DNA of 64,000 nt from Flavobacteriales bacterium (GCA_947462255.1 CANHOA010000002.1:62001-126000), one strand, 5' to 3'. Shown: positions 28,101-35,607, numbered from the stretch's first letter. Made by a program: numbers and translations. The notes: generated by a model not told the origin, from the sequence alone.

Positions 28101-28482
28101 TTTCCCGGGAGAAATTTGCTATTATGTTGAAGCAAAAGAAAATGTAAATAGCTATGGATTTTCGGAAACGAGTAGATCAAACCTATTTTGCTTGGTTTAT
28201 ACCCCTATAATTTACATTCCTAATTCATTTTGCCCAAGCGGAGTGAACACCGTATTTTTACCCATTTTAACCAATATTGACCCAAAAAATTACAGCATGT
28301 ACATCATGAATCGATGGAGTAATATCATTTTCGAAAGCAATGATCTTAATTTGGGTTGGGACGGAAAAATTAACGGAGGAAAAGATGATGCACCAAACGA
28401 TAATTACCTTTATGTAGTAACGGTTCAAGATGCCGGCGGCAGACAAATAACCAAACGTGGATTTGTTACTTTAATACGATAG
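25198..28482 (+). CDS. SHVMGGE-type T9SS type B surface protein
   Basis: A 1094-residue exported protein. The signal peptide (1-19) is followed by SHVMGGEITWKC, a start shared by a large group of Bacteroidota secreted proteins, then 'FELVFYRDCNG', and a beta-rich N-terminal region to ~450. Residues ~460-1000 contain several fibronectin-III-like segments ('IISWTPINDPISSFVSYQLY', 'LTWNQNNQADTYGYVVY', 'IDLSWTAYQGWTTSSYGIY'). The last ~90 residues are a CHU_C domain (YIPNSFCPSG, YIMNRWSNIIFES, GWDGKINGG, GFVTLIR) for T9SS export. Function is unknown. The glycosyltransferase gene starts at the base after its stop. Confidence 0.9.
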   Translation: MLKLLPLFIFLFLSAKAFGSHVMGGEITWKCDGNNKYIFELVFYRDCNGAEVNTLSEALRVWNHPTFTTIILPFVSRIDISPLCTTVSGGPLPLDCGTGTSGGNGIGAIEKITYRSAAITIQGIPPTQGWIFTYENFARSNSLTNITSPSTYGITLSAKMFAHGIDNGCTDNSPTFLQAPYFVSCAGTPFRYNMNAVDPDLDSLYIEFGIPYNNFPTGTYNPPLNPIPIPFEPGFTFSSPTPNNSVNPSNVSAAINSSNGEITFNSFTVGNFVVKVLVKSYRQGILIAEVEREMQLVIVPCATGNNAPIFTAPFAGGLYTASVNAGDLVTFNVLANDNEFLQDGSPQTVTLTASGPMFGSNFTSATGCQGFPCATLNQSLPLSGIQQANVSFSWQTSCDHLVNQYGNVLESIPYTFVFRAQDNYCQIPKVNYATIQINVLNPGILQAPKIDCIQTDNAGNIIISWTPINDPISSFVSYQLYSVQNGLLATIPTLATNQFSLSGITTAQSFYIAVVSGCNGNITKYSDTISNIHLDLINPGNGTAVLQWNKPAPTALATFGSYYHIYQEYPAGNFTLIDSVPYNTTQYKDTITICNAIIGYQIVLPNSPCDFQSNIPSDDFEDMLTPSIPTIQSAGFDPTNNNNLLLTWNQNNQADTYGYVVYTFNSLGVLFELDTVWGIGNTSYSYATDPSQGPYSYSVAAFDSCFTNAVPITFQTSAKSPVNKTVQLNGAINMCQQKIDLSWTAYQGWTTSSYGIYSYELGALVLLGTANGNAASVNVIGGNHYDIYIGANLSNGQIAYSNPFGFDVPIPQQPAFHYLKLASVMNENIDLAAYIDGSVGVKEVIFQRLNSSSVFEEIGRSPLVGNLSTFTDTDVNVGVQSYTYRTQYIDSCGYDGSNGNQATSILLQGVADEIQQINYVYWSPYLGFDGNVNQYEVFSYNTLSGLSQSLGSVNSNQLSYEDVLLSNDFPGEICYYVEAKENVNSYGFSETSRSNLFCLVYTPIIYIPNSFCPSGVNTVFLPILTNIDPKNYSMYIMNRWSNIIFESNDLNLGWDGKINGGKDDAPNDNYLYVVTVQDAGGRQITKRGFVTLIR

Positions 28483-29442
28483 ATGAAAAAGATCCTGCTC
28501 ATTCAGACCGCATTCATTGGCGATGTCATCTTATCAACTCCGTTAATTGCAAACTTACACAAGCAATTTCCTAACATTCAGATAGACTATTTGGTAAAAA
28601 AAGGAAATGAGGAATTGCTCAGCGGACACCCAAATGTGAACAAGGTATTTATTTTTGACAAAAAAAATAAATGGATAAGCCTAAAAGAAACTATTCGTCT
28701 CATTCGTCAAGAGAAATACGATACAATCGTTAATTTACATCGCTTCGCAAGTTCAGGATTAATTTGCGCTTTATCAGGTGCGAAGCAAAAAATAGGATTC
28801 AAGAAAAATCCATTTTCATTTCTGTATTCAAAATCATACAAGCATGCGATTGGAAATGGAGAACATGAAGTAGATCGCAACCTATGCTTAATCGCTTCCT
28901 TTTGCGACATCACCATTAGAAAACCAAGTCTTTATCCATCCAGTGATGATTATTCTTTCGTTTCAAAATTCCAAGGCAAAGCGTATTATTGCTTAGCGCC
29001 TGCATCAATATGGTTCACCAAACAAGCACCCATTGCTACTTGGTTAAAATTAATTGAGAAATTAAGTGACTCAGATCACGCTATTTTTTTGATGGGAGGT
29101 CCCAACGACAAAGCACTTTGCGACCAAATCATCTCAGAATCGACCAAAGAAGTAAGATCATTAGCAGGCGAGTTAAGCATTATGCAATCCGTTGCCTTCA
29201 TGAAAAATGCAAAAAGAAACTTTGTGAATGATTCAGGTCCGCTTCATTTCGCAAGCGCCGTAAACGCGCCTGTGACAGCCTTTTTCTGTTCCACCATACC
29301 TGCATTTGGTTTTGGTCCATTATCCGAGGATTCAAAAATTATTGAAGTAGCCGGATTACCTTGCCGACCCTGTGGGCTTCACGGACACAAAACATGTCCG
29401 GAAGGTCATTTTAAGTGTGGTGAATTAGCATTAGAGGATTAG
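28483..29442 (+). CDS. glycosyltransferase family 9 (heptosyltransferase-like)
   Basis: A 319-residue cytoplasmic GT-B enzyme of the ADP-heptose:LPS heptosyltransferase group. The start 'KILLIQTAFIGDVILSTPLIANL' is the conserved GD loop with acceptor contact, followed by 'YDTIVNLHRFASSGLI', 'KIGF' and, in the C-terminal domain, 'YYCLAPASIWFTKQAP' and 'FVNDSGPLHFASAVNAPVTAFF', the nucleotide-sugar site. The last residues include a Cys cluster (LPCRPCGLHGHKTC) that is common in this family. It probably adds a heptose or similar sugar to the LPS core. It directly abuts the T9SS gene; T9SS type B cargo can be anchored to A-LPS, but a link is only suggestive. Confidence 0.9.
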   Translation: MKKILLIQTAFIGDVILSTPLIANLHKQFPNIQIDYLVKKGNEELLSGHPNVNKVFIFDKKNKWISLKETIRLIRQEKYDTIVNLHRFASSGLICALSGAKQKIGFKKNPFSFLYSKSYKHAIGNGEHEVDRNLCLIASFCDITIRKPSLYPSSDDYSFVSKFQGKAYYCLAPASIWFTKQAPIATWLKLIEKLSDSDHAIFLMGGPNDKALCDQIISESTKEVRSLAGELSIMQSVAFMKNAKRNFVNDSGPLHFASAVNAPVTAFFCSTIPAFGFGPLSEDSKIIEVAGLPCRPCGLHGHKTCPEGHFKCGELALED

Positions 29443-29464
29443 TAACGATTTCCCGCTGACCTCG

Positions 29465-29533
29465 TCCGCCGCGGCGGATATTCCGCCAATCGAGTGATCG
29501 CCATGGGCGATTGTACCGATCCACCTTGGCGGA
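29465..29533. repeat. GC-rich palindromes of the TCCGCC-nn-GGCGGA family
   Basis: TCCGCCGCGGCGGA (29465-29478) is a perfect 14-bp palindrome and TCCACCTTGGCGGA (29520-29533) a one-mismatch relative. Between them lies another hairpin, ATCGCC-ATG-GGCGAT (29497-29511). A third family member sits at 54233-54246. The block is much richer in GC than its surroundings and lies between the glycosyltransferase and the accessory genes. Confidence 0.7.
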
Positions 29534-29564
29534 AGCGGAATCCACTCAGCCAGCGGCGTGTTTA

Positions 29565-29645
29565 TTACTCCATCTCCACTACTCGTTCCACGGTGCCATC
29601 TTCGTAAATGAAGAGCATAACAACGTTTTTTCGGCGTGGGATGGT
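29565..29645 (-). pseudogene. possible C-terminal remnant of a decayed gene
   Basis: On the minus strand a 26-codon stretch reads ...RRKNVVMLFIYEDGTVERVV... and ends EME-stop. It looks like a genuine protein end ('YEDGTVERVVE') with codon use different from its AT-rich neighbours, but an in-frame stop lies immediately upstream (29646-29648). It may be the tail of a gene whose front was deleted, or part of the GC-rich repeat block. The parent family was not recognised. Confidence 0.3.
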
Positions 29646-29652
29646 TTATTTA

Positions 29653-30045
29653 TTACTCTGATTTCTCAAATGCTTCTGGTAGAAACTTACCACCGACTGC
29701 AAAAACGACTGCTGTCATAACCACAAAATGAACATACCATCCCCATTTTAGTGCTACGTTAGGAGAAAAGGTAAAGCCCAAAAAGCCGCAAATTAAGATT
29801 AGTATATAAATGCCAAATGTTGCCATCAATAATTTTTTAGGATTGATTATAGCAACAAATACCAAAACTGGACCAGATAAAAACATGAAGGAAAGGTGAT
29901 AATTATCATTTACAATTGTTGACATTGGGTCTAACAAAGAGTAGCCGCTACTGACTCCAGGTATTTCTAAACACCAAATAGGCAGACTAATTGTTATAAA
30001 CCATGCTAATAATACTGCTGCCGAAAATATAATTTTATTTATCAT
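29653..30045 (-). CDS. small four-helix membrane protein, unknown
   Basis: A 130-residue hydrophobic protein with about four membrane segments (residues ~5-22, ~47-67, ~73-95, ~104-122). The loop between the first two reads LEIPGVSSGYSLLDPMSTIVNDNYHLS. Short loops and no catalytic motif are visible. I do not recognise the family. It lies in the accessory island, downstream of one copy of a 45-bp repeat, with only the gene remnant after it. Confidence 0.65.
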   Translation of the reverse strand: MINKIIFSAAVLLAWFITISLPIWCLEIPGVSSGYSLLDPMSTIVNDNYHLSFMFLSGPVLVFVAIINPKKLLMATFGIYILILICGFLGFTFSPNVALKWGWYVHFVVMTAVVFAVGGKFLPEAFEKSE

Positions 30046-30072
30046 TTTTATGTATTAAATTTTCCTACTCAT

Positions 30073-30119
30073 ATGGCTTTTCAGAATACGCCCCGTTTTT
30101 TTTTTAGTGAGTTCTAGTT
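30073..30119. repeat. 45-bp dispersed repeat, copy A
   Basis: ATGGCTTTTC, then GCCCCGTTTTTT, then a GAGTTCTAG-like end. It aligns with 31794-31838 in the same orientation with few differences (a 2-nt indel in the middle and a longer T run here). The two copies flank the genes at 30164-30424 and 30512-31771. Confidence 0.6.
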
Positions 30120-30163
30120 AGATTGAATAAAAAACAGAATAAGTCATAAATATTTACTTAATC

Positions 30164-30424
30164 TTAACGGCAACTCCTTTCAAGTTCATCAAATTTCTCG
30201 CTGACAGATGGATTTTGAGACATATTTACTGTCAACCAATTTTCCACACCAATTTCTTTACTAATTGCTTCATCACAGGCGGTTTTGTTTATTTGATTCC
30301 ACTCCGAATTACCAGGTTCTGTTAAACATTTACAGATATCAACATTTTTTGAATTGCATCTTGAACATGCTAGCACAAACAATACTAAAAGAAGTAAACC
30401 GCTAATTTTGAATAAATTTTTCAT
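30164..30424 (-). CDS. small Cys-rich lipoprotein, unknown
   Basis: An 86-residue protein with a clear lipoprotein signal (hydrophobic LLLLVLFVLAC, Cys at residue 20). The mature part is ~66 residues with several Cys (SRCNSKNVDICKC, TACDEA, final SCR), suggesting disulfides. The pattern 'DICKCLTEPGNSEW' is seen, as far as I recall, in small Bacteroidota lipoproteins of unknown function. It follows the 419-residue lipoprotein gene by 87 nt on the same strand. Confidence 0.65.
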   Translation of the reverse strand: MKNLFKISGLLLLVLFVLACSRCNSKNVDICKCLTEPGNSEWNQINKTACDEAISKEIGVENWLTVNMSQNPSVSEKFDELERSCR

Positions 30425-30511
30425 GTAATTTGATTTTAAATTTTATTGTCTAATGTATTTAGCTATTTCCATTGTAATTTTATTTAGCCCAATTAACCTA
30501 ACACCAAAAAT

Positions 30512-31771
30512 TTAAATTTGATAAAATTTAAGTTGCTGCAATTGTCTAGAAATTGAATTTACCTCTTCATCGCTCAGTTGACTATTCCTATCATTATTGC
30601 GAAATTCATCTCCGTTTATAACTAGTGTTATAATTTTCGGGTCCCAAAACTGAAAACGTAGCCCTTTAAAGTCTCCTGAGGTTACCCAAATATCATCTGA
30701 AGATTGTTGATTAATTTGTCCTTTATAATATTTTAACTCATTTTTATCGTCTGCAATAACCATTTCAAAAGAACTATTTGAATAAAAATTAAGTGTTGCA
30801 ACTCCATCATTACTTGTCCAAGTATCCAAAAATGATTTAGTCGACTTTAAAATAGATTGTTTTATAAAGCTCCCAATTTGAAATTGGAGTATTCCCTTAG
30901 AAACATTTTTTAAATCAATATAATTAGTCCCACATTTAATCTTTCCACTCGCAACCACCTTACTTTTTGAATTAATAATTTTATAAGTACTGCCAACAAA
31001 AACATTGTCAAAATAACCTTCTAAATTAGTACTATCTCCTGCTGACCAATTTAAATTAACCAAATAGTTTTGCTTAATTTGGTTTAATCGCATTGGTTGA
31101 ACTGATTGAATTGATTTATTTTTTTTATAAAATGCTACATTCTTTGAGGAATGAACATAATTTTTTAAATTATTTCTATTTGAAATTATTAAGTCTTCAA
31201 AGAAGCCGATAATCTCTCTATCCTCAGGATAGCCTTGAGTAAGCATTAGGTATTCATTCTTAACCTTCACAAGATAAAATGGACTCCAATAGTAGGATGT
31301 TCTAGAATAATTACCAATCGTATGTTGAAAATTTGCTTCGGACTTGTTTACCCCGTTTTCATAATCCACCATATCCTCGCCGGAAATTCCCATATCGTTA
31401 AAAGAATTTCCCTTTACAGTGTTTTTTCTTAAAGCCCAAACTACTAAAATTGGATATTCCATGTTTACAGAATTAAAAAATTCTTCAGCGTAATCACGAT
31501 TAATAAACAAATGATCCGTCTCCCAAGCGGTTTGACCAATTTTTCCTTTTTTATGCAGGTCAATATAGTGCTCAATATCGGTCGAAGGAGGAAAGCCAAT
31601 GACTTGAATATAAGCAGAATCTACATGCCATTTTTTCAACTGTTGAATAATTCCTTCATTATCTTCGATATGATCAACTAAATTGAAACTATCTTTATCT
31701 ATACCTGATCCGCAAGAATTAAATAAAATCAATAATGAGCATAAAATATTAATTCGATAAAACAACATCAT
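30512..31771 (-). CDS. hypothetical lipoprotein (419 residues)
   Basis: The N-terminus is a lipoprotein signal: INILCSLLILFNSC with the modified Cys near residue 20, then GSGIDKDS. The mature part has an N-terminal alpha/beta region ('HVDSAYIQVIGFPPSTDIEHYIDLHKKG', then 'HLFINRDYAEEFFNSVNMEYPILVVWALR') and a C-terminal region ('FLDTWTSNDGVATLNFYSNSSFEM', 'YYKGQINQQSSDDIWVTSGDFKGLRFQFWD') that resembles a small beta-barrel sensor or binding domain. I do not recognise the family. The two Met codons at the start make 31771 or 31768 equally possible. It is rich in Asn and Lys. Confidence 0.65.
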   Translation of the reverse strand: MMLFYRINILCSLLILFNSCGSGIDKDSFNLVDHIEDNEGIIQQLKKWHVDSAYIQVIGFPPSTDIEHYIDLHKKGKIGQTAWETDHLFINRDYAEEFFNSVNMEYPILVVWALRKNTVKGNSFNDMGISGEDMVDYENGVNKSEANFQHTIGNYSRTSYYWSPFYLVKVKNEYLMLTQGYPEDREIIGFFEDLIISNRNNLKNYVHSSKNVAFYKKNKSIQSVQPMRLNQIKQNYLVNLNWSAGDSTNLEGYFDNVFVGSTYKIINSKSKVVASGKIKCGTNYIDLKNVSKGILQFQIGSFIKQSILKSTKSFLDTWTSNDGVATLNFYSNSSFEMVIADDKNELKYYKGQINQQSSDDIWVTSGDFKGLRFQFWDPKIITLVINGDEFRNNDRNSQLSDEEVNSISRQLQQLKFYQI

Positions 31772-31793
31772 AACTTAATTTTTACTTTTTAGA

Positions 31794-31838
31794 ATGGCTT
31801 TTCGATAAGCCCCGTTTTTTGAAGTGGGTTCTGGTCTC
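31794..31838. repeat. 45-bp dispersed repeat, copy B
   Basis: ATGGCTTTTCGATAAGCCCC followed by GTTTTTTGAAGTGGGTTCTGG. It is a direct repeat of copy A (30073-30119), about 1.7 kb away, and lies 23 nt upstream of the 419-residue lipoprotein start. Confidence 0.6.
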
Positions 31839-32015
31839 CACTTTTAAATATTTTATATAAAATTTGAAAGTATTAATCTTACAGCTAAAAAATTGTTAGG
31901 AATAACTTAAACAAAGCGTTTGATGATTTTCATACCACTTCAATTTTAAATTAAACTTTGGTTCAAAATTGAGGTTTAATTGAAGACGCATCGTAAAAAA
32001 TTAAGCTAATTCTAG

Positions 32016-33338
32016 TTAATTACCCTTCTTTAGTACTACTTCCACGATTTTGGGATGTAGGGTTAAAACCTTCATGCGTTTATCCATTGGATTTAAAGTT
32101 TCTGTAAAAATGGATTTTGGTGGCAGCATATAAATTTTAACCATGTCAAAAACGAAAGTCTTTAATAAGGCCTCACGGCGTTTTTTCATGGTTTCAATGG
32201 ATAAATGTTCCGGATTCACTAGATCATTCAAATCCGATAATTCCAAGATTCCATGGCGCTTGAATACCCATAAATTTAACAATTCAATGGACGATTCACT
32301 CATCGTGTGAATTGGAGCAAGCTTTTTTCTCTTTCGGGAAACCCAGTAAATAACGAAAATGAATCCAAGTAACAAGATCGCGATTAAAGCGAAAACTTTC
32401 GTGTAAAAAGAAACATTTGCCGTGACTAATAAAACATTTCGATTGACAAGGAACTCGCGCTTGAATGCGGATTCATCATATATTAGCATTAAACTAGAAT
32501 GAACATCTAAAATCGTTTGATGCTGGAGTTTGATGTAATAATTTTTAAATTTATATAAACTCAAAAGTGAATTGGAAGGGTTTTGCTTGTATCGAATGAT
32601 CCAATTATTCTTATAATCTATTTCCAAGAAAAAAGTAGGGAAGATTAATATATTATTAACCACTTTACTTGGGAAATAATTAATGGAATCAAAATAGTTG
32701 ATTTGACCTTCAAAAATCCACGATTCATTTGTTAGATTGTACTGCCAGTAATTTTTGAAATTTGGTTTTTTAAATGATCCATTTATGTTGACTAGTACAT
32801 ATAAATTATCCTTATCCTTATAATATGGAAAAGTCATCGCAGGATCCACCTGCTTACTTTGGTTATCAAGGTACCACTCTTTTAATTTGGGATCAAAGTG
32901 AGTTATAAAATTTTTAGACGAAAAAAGTCCGTACCCACCAAATATATTTGGCCCCCCATCATGCAAGAAAAAGGCGCCGCCGTATTGATTTCGATGATGA
33001 AACGAATTGTCAATACGAACAATGGAATCATTTCGTAGCTGCAAAACGTAACCGCAACCCCTATCTACAAAATAAATGGGACTGCCTTTCTCTGATAGTG
33101 GAACGTACTCAGTCAGCAACTGATTAAAGGTAACTTGCTTATCCAAATGAATGGGTCGTCGCTCCACCTTTTTAGACTCCAAGGAAATGAGCAACATTTG
33201 TGAGCTATCGTCGATAACACACAATTTGTCCAATTCATAATTATAAAAAACGCAGGGGTTTAAATTATTGAACCGAAAAGTTTGAGCACAACATAAATGG
33301 GAGGATACTAAAAAGAAAAATCCTAGTGCTAATTTCAT
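32016..33338 (-). CDS. membrane protein with extracytoplasmic domain and cytoplasmic helical tail, unknown
   Basis: A 440-residue protein with a signal peptide (1-18), a ~285-residue beta-rich extracytoplasmic part, one membrane helix at ~305-330 (FALIAILLLGFIFVIYWV followed by SRKRKK) and a ~110-residue cytoplasmic tail. The tail, 'SSIELLNLWVFKRHGILELSDLND..LSIETMKKRREALLKTF', resembles C-terminal segments I recall from Bacteroidota membrane-bound sensors, but I cannot name the family. Topology suggests a one-component transmembrane sensor. A perfect 14-bp palindrome sits 14 nt upstream of the start. Confidence 0.65.
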   Translation of the reverse strand: MKLALGFFFLVSSHLCCAQTFRFNNLNPCVFYNYELDKLCVIDDSSQMLLISLESKKVERRPIHLDKQVTFNQLLTEYVPLSEKGSPIYFVDRGCGYVLQLRNDSIVRIDNSFHHRNQYGGAFFLHDGGPNIFGGYGLFSSKNFITHFDPKLKEWYLDNQSKQVDPAMTFPYYKDKDNLYVLVNINGSFKKPNFKNYWQYNLTNESWIFEGQINYFDSINYFPSKVVNNILIFPTFFLEIDYKNNWIIRYKQNPSNSLLSLYKFKNYYIKLQHQTILDVHSSLMLIYDESAFKREFLVNRNVLLVTANVSFYTKVFALIAILLLGFIFVIYWVSRKRKKLAPIHTMSESSIELLNLWVFKRHGILELSDLNDLVNPEHLSIETMKKRREALLKTFVFDMVKIYMLPPKSIFTETLNPMDKRMKVLTLHPKIVEVVLKKGN

Positions 33339-33352
33339 TAGTTAAAGTTACT

Positions 33353-33410
33353 ATACCTTAAGGTATGTTGCTCGAAAAATTAAGGAATACCCTATTTTTA
33401 CCCTATTTTT
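33353..33410 (-). promoter_or_regulatory. candidate operator: palindrome plus tandem 11-mers
   Basis: ATACCTTAAGGTAT (33353-33366) is a perfect 14-bp inverted repeat just upstream of the ATG at 33338. Further out ACCCTATTTTT occurs twice in tandem (33389-33399, 33400-33410). The placement fits control of the membrane protein gene; a regulator is not identified. Confidence 0.4.
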
Positions 33411-33437
33411 AGTTTGTCTTTTAGCGATTTTTTTATT

Positions 33438-33596
33438 CAACCCCTGTCAGGGTTGTTACTTATTCATATTCAACCCCTGTCAGGGTTGTTATTCATATTT
33501 AAGCCCTTCAGGCTTAATGGATTGATTGCATATTAACACAGCATTTTTTGCTGTGCGTTTGGAAGAATAGGATGTCCAACAACCACAACGTGGTTG
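33438..33596. repeat. REP-like palindrome array, 3' side of the transposase
   Basis: Short palindromes in series: CAACCCCTGTCAGGGTTG twice (33438-33455, 33471-33488), AAGCCCTTCAGGCTTA (33501-33516), CACAGCA-TTTTT-TGCTGTG (33537-33555) and CAACCACAACGTGGTTG (33580-33596), joined by short linkers such as TTATTCATATT. The first two classes recur on the other side of the transposase gene. Confidence 0.85.
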
Positions 33597-33601
33597 AATA
33601 T

Positions 33602-34048
33602 CTACAACAAATATTTTTCATCAAAGTTAATTTCATATTCCTTCAAGAATTCAATATATTCCTCTTCAAAAGTTTTAATTCTATGATGTTCCACCTGGTT
33701 CTTTACATATTCAATTAATCTGTCTTTTTCCTTTATGCTATACGTAAATGCACCATAGCCTTCTTGCCAGCTAGTAAAGTGTTCAAACAATTTGTGTTCT
33801 TTGATATACAATGCACTCGATACTTTAATATCCTTGACCAATGAGGATAGTGCAATTGTTGGATGCAGGTGTGTAACTATATGCAAATGATCTTCTACTC
33901 CATTTATTTGATATAAATGACAATTTTTATTTTTAAGCAAACCCGTAATGTATTTAAATAATTCATCTCTACCATTAAGGTTTAGTGTTCGCTCTCTCCT
34001 TTTTGTGCTAAATACGATTTGATAAATTATTTGGGTGTAGGTACTCAT
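33602..34048 (-). CDS. IS200/IS605-like Y1 transposase, REP-associated (RAYT-type)
   Basis: A 148-residue single-strand-type HUH transposase. The HUH metal site is VEDHLHIV, preceded by 'NGRDELFKYITGLLKNKNCHLYQING'. 'SWQEGYGAFTYS' is the conserved W.GYGAF segment, and the helix RLIEYVKNQVEHH carries the presumed catalytic Tyr and the conserved NQ..HH. There is no orfB/tnpB partner. The gene is framed on both sides by REP-like palindromes of the same sequence classes, the hallmark of REP-associated tyrosine transposases, which act on such palindromes rather than on classical IS ends. The ORF looks intact. Confidence 0.9.
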   Translation of the reverse strand: MSTYTQIIYQIVFSTKRRERTLNLNGRDELFKYITGLLKNKNCHLYQINGVEDHLHIVTHLHPTIALSSLVKDIKVSSALYIKEHKLFEHFTSWQEGYGAFTYSIKEKDRLIEYVKNQVEHHRIKTFEEEYIEFLKEYEINFDEKYLL

Positions 34049-34065
34049 TGATTGCTTTTTTTATT

Positions 34066-34289
34066 CAACCCTTTCAGGGTTGTTATTCATATTTAACCCT
34101 TTTCAGGGTTGTTATTCATATTTAACCCTTTTCAGGGTTGTTATTCATGTTAAAGCCCGTCAGGCTTATTTTATATATTATTTACTTGTGCTTTTGAGTA
34201 TATCACCAAGAGAGTAAGCATAACGATGCTTATAATTTTTTATTCAACCCTTTCAGGGTTGTTATTCATGTTTAAGCCCTTCAGGCTTA
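34066..34289. repeat. REP-like palindrome array, 5' side of the transposase
   Basis: CAACCCTTTCAGGGTTG-type units at 34066-34082, 34095-34111, 34124-34140 and 34245-34261; AAGCCC-n-TCAGGCTT units at 34153-34167 and 34274-34289; and AAGCAT-AACG-ATGCTT at 34216-34231. The linker GTTATTCATATTTAA is repeated between units. Confidence 0.85.
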
Positions 34290-34335
34290 TGTTTATTGCA
34301 GATTACTCCTATCTTAAGAGTATTTGAAAAAGGTT

Positions 34336-35550
34336 TTAGTTTGCCAATACCTCTTTCACCAAATCCGCTGCTTCTTGTAACTGGACAGCTGAATGCACAT
34401 TCAAGCCAGAATCATCAATGATTTTTTTGGCTTCTACGGCATTTGTTCCTTGTAAACGAACAATAATTGGCACTGGAATTTGGCCGATATTTTTATAGGC
34501 ATCAACAATACCTTGGGCAACACGATCACAACGAACAATACCACCAAAAATATTTATCAATATCGCCTTAACATTAGGGTCTTTTAAAATAATATGAAAT
34601 GCTTTTTCAACACGTTCTGCATTAGCAGTACCTCCAACATCTAAGAAATTAGCAGGATTTCCACCTGAAAGTTTGATGATGTCCATGGTTGCCATTGCTA
34701 AACCTGCTCCATTTACCATACATCCCACATTACCATCTAATTTCACAAAATTCAAACCTACCTCATCTGCTTCTACTTCCGTTGGATCCTCTTCCGTTTT
34801 ATCGCGCATGGCTTCATAATCAGGATGACGAAATAAACCGTTTCCATCTAAGGTTACTTTTGCATCAACAGCAATAATTTTATTATCTGATGTTTTAAAA
34901 AGCGGATTTATTTCAAACATAGCCGCATCAATTCCTTCATATGCTTTATACAAGGTTGGAATAAACTTGACCATTTGCTTAAACGCTTCGCCTGACAAGC
35001 CTAAATTAAAAGCTATTTTTCTTGCTTGAAATCCTTGTAATCCCACACGTGGGTCAATAATTTCTCTATGAATTTTCTCGGGCGTATGTTCGGAAACATG
35101 CTCAATATCCATTCCACCTTCCGTTGAATAAACAATAACGTTTTTGCTTATTTCCCGATCGAGTAAAACTGACATATAAAACTCTTCAATTTCCGCTTCA
35201 CCTGGATAATATACATCTTGTGCAATAAGCACCTTATTTACTTTTTTTCCTTTACCGTTGGTTTGAGCCGTTGTTAAATGACCTCCCAAAATCCCACGGA
35301 CTTTTTCTTCCACTTGATCAATACCTTTAGCAAGCGTTACGCCGTGAGAACCCGTTTCTTCAACCGTCCCTTTTCCTCGGCCTCCGGCATGTATTTGGGC
35401 TTTGATAACAAACCAGGTCGTACCTGTCAGTGCTGTTAACTCATTTGCTGCAGCAAGGGCGTCCTCGACTTTATCAACAACAATTCCTTCTTGTACTGCA
35501 ACTCCATAACTTTTTAGAATTGCTTTTCCTTGGTATTCGTGTAAATTCAT
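34336..35550 (-). CDS. sucC: succinate-CoA ligase (ADP-forming) subunit beta
   Basis: The beta subunit of the TCA-cycle enzyme that makes ATP from succinyl-CoA; it pairs with SucD, which is not in the window. The ~404-residue protein starts MNLHEYQGKAILKSYG, with the ATP-grasp fold ('FVIKAQIHAGGRGKG' near residue 50, 'FEINPLFKTSDNKIIAVDAK'), and ends in the CoA-ligase domain 'NIFGGIVRCDRVAQGI' and 'VRLQGTNAVEAKKII'. Start: ATG at 35550; an upstream TTG adds two residues that do not match the family start. It lies between the REP array and accC. Confidence 0.96.
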   Translation of the reverse strand: MNLHEYQGKAILKSYGVAVQEGIVVDKVEDALAAANELTALTGTTWFVIKAQIHAGGRGKGTVEETGSHGVTLAKGIDQVEEKVRGILGGHLTTAQTNGKGKKVNKVLIAQDVYYPGEAEIEEFYMSVLLDREISKNVIVYSTEGGMDIEHVSEHTPEKIHREIIDPRVGLQGFQARKIAFNLGLSGEAFKQMVKFIPTLYKAYEGIDAAMFEINPLFKTSDNKIIAVDAKVTLDGNGLFRHPDYEAMRDKTEEDPTEVEADEVGLNFVKLDGNVGCMVNGAGLAMATMDIIKLSGGNPANFLDVGGTANAERVEKAFHIILKDPNVKAILINIFGGIVRCDRVAQGIVDAYKNIGQIPVPIIVRLQGTNAVEAKKIIDDSGLNVHSAVQLQEAADLVKEVLAN

Positions 35551-35607
35551 GTGCAAATATTTTGTCGTAAAAGTACCTTAAAATTCAATGTGAAATAAGA
35601 AAAATTA

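Noticed and set aside
29511-29720. 69-residue plus-strand ORF in the GC-rich block
   Set aside because: Composition is that of the palindromes read through; it overlaps the real membrane protein gene on the other strand and has no recognisable start context.
29653-31838. Integron-like cassette array
   Set aside because: Small same-strand genes with intergenic repeats suggest it, but no attC-type RYYYAAC/GTTRRRY pairs with inner symmetry were seen and no integrase is present.
33438-34289. Repeats resembling a CRISPR array
   Set aside because: Units are palindromic, of several classes and unevenly spaced; linkers are repeated rather than unique, there are no cas genes, and a RAYT-type transposase lies between them.
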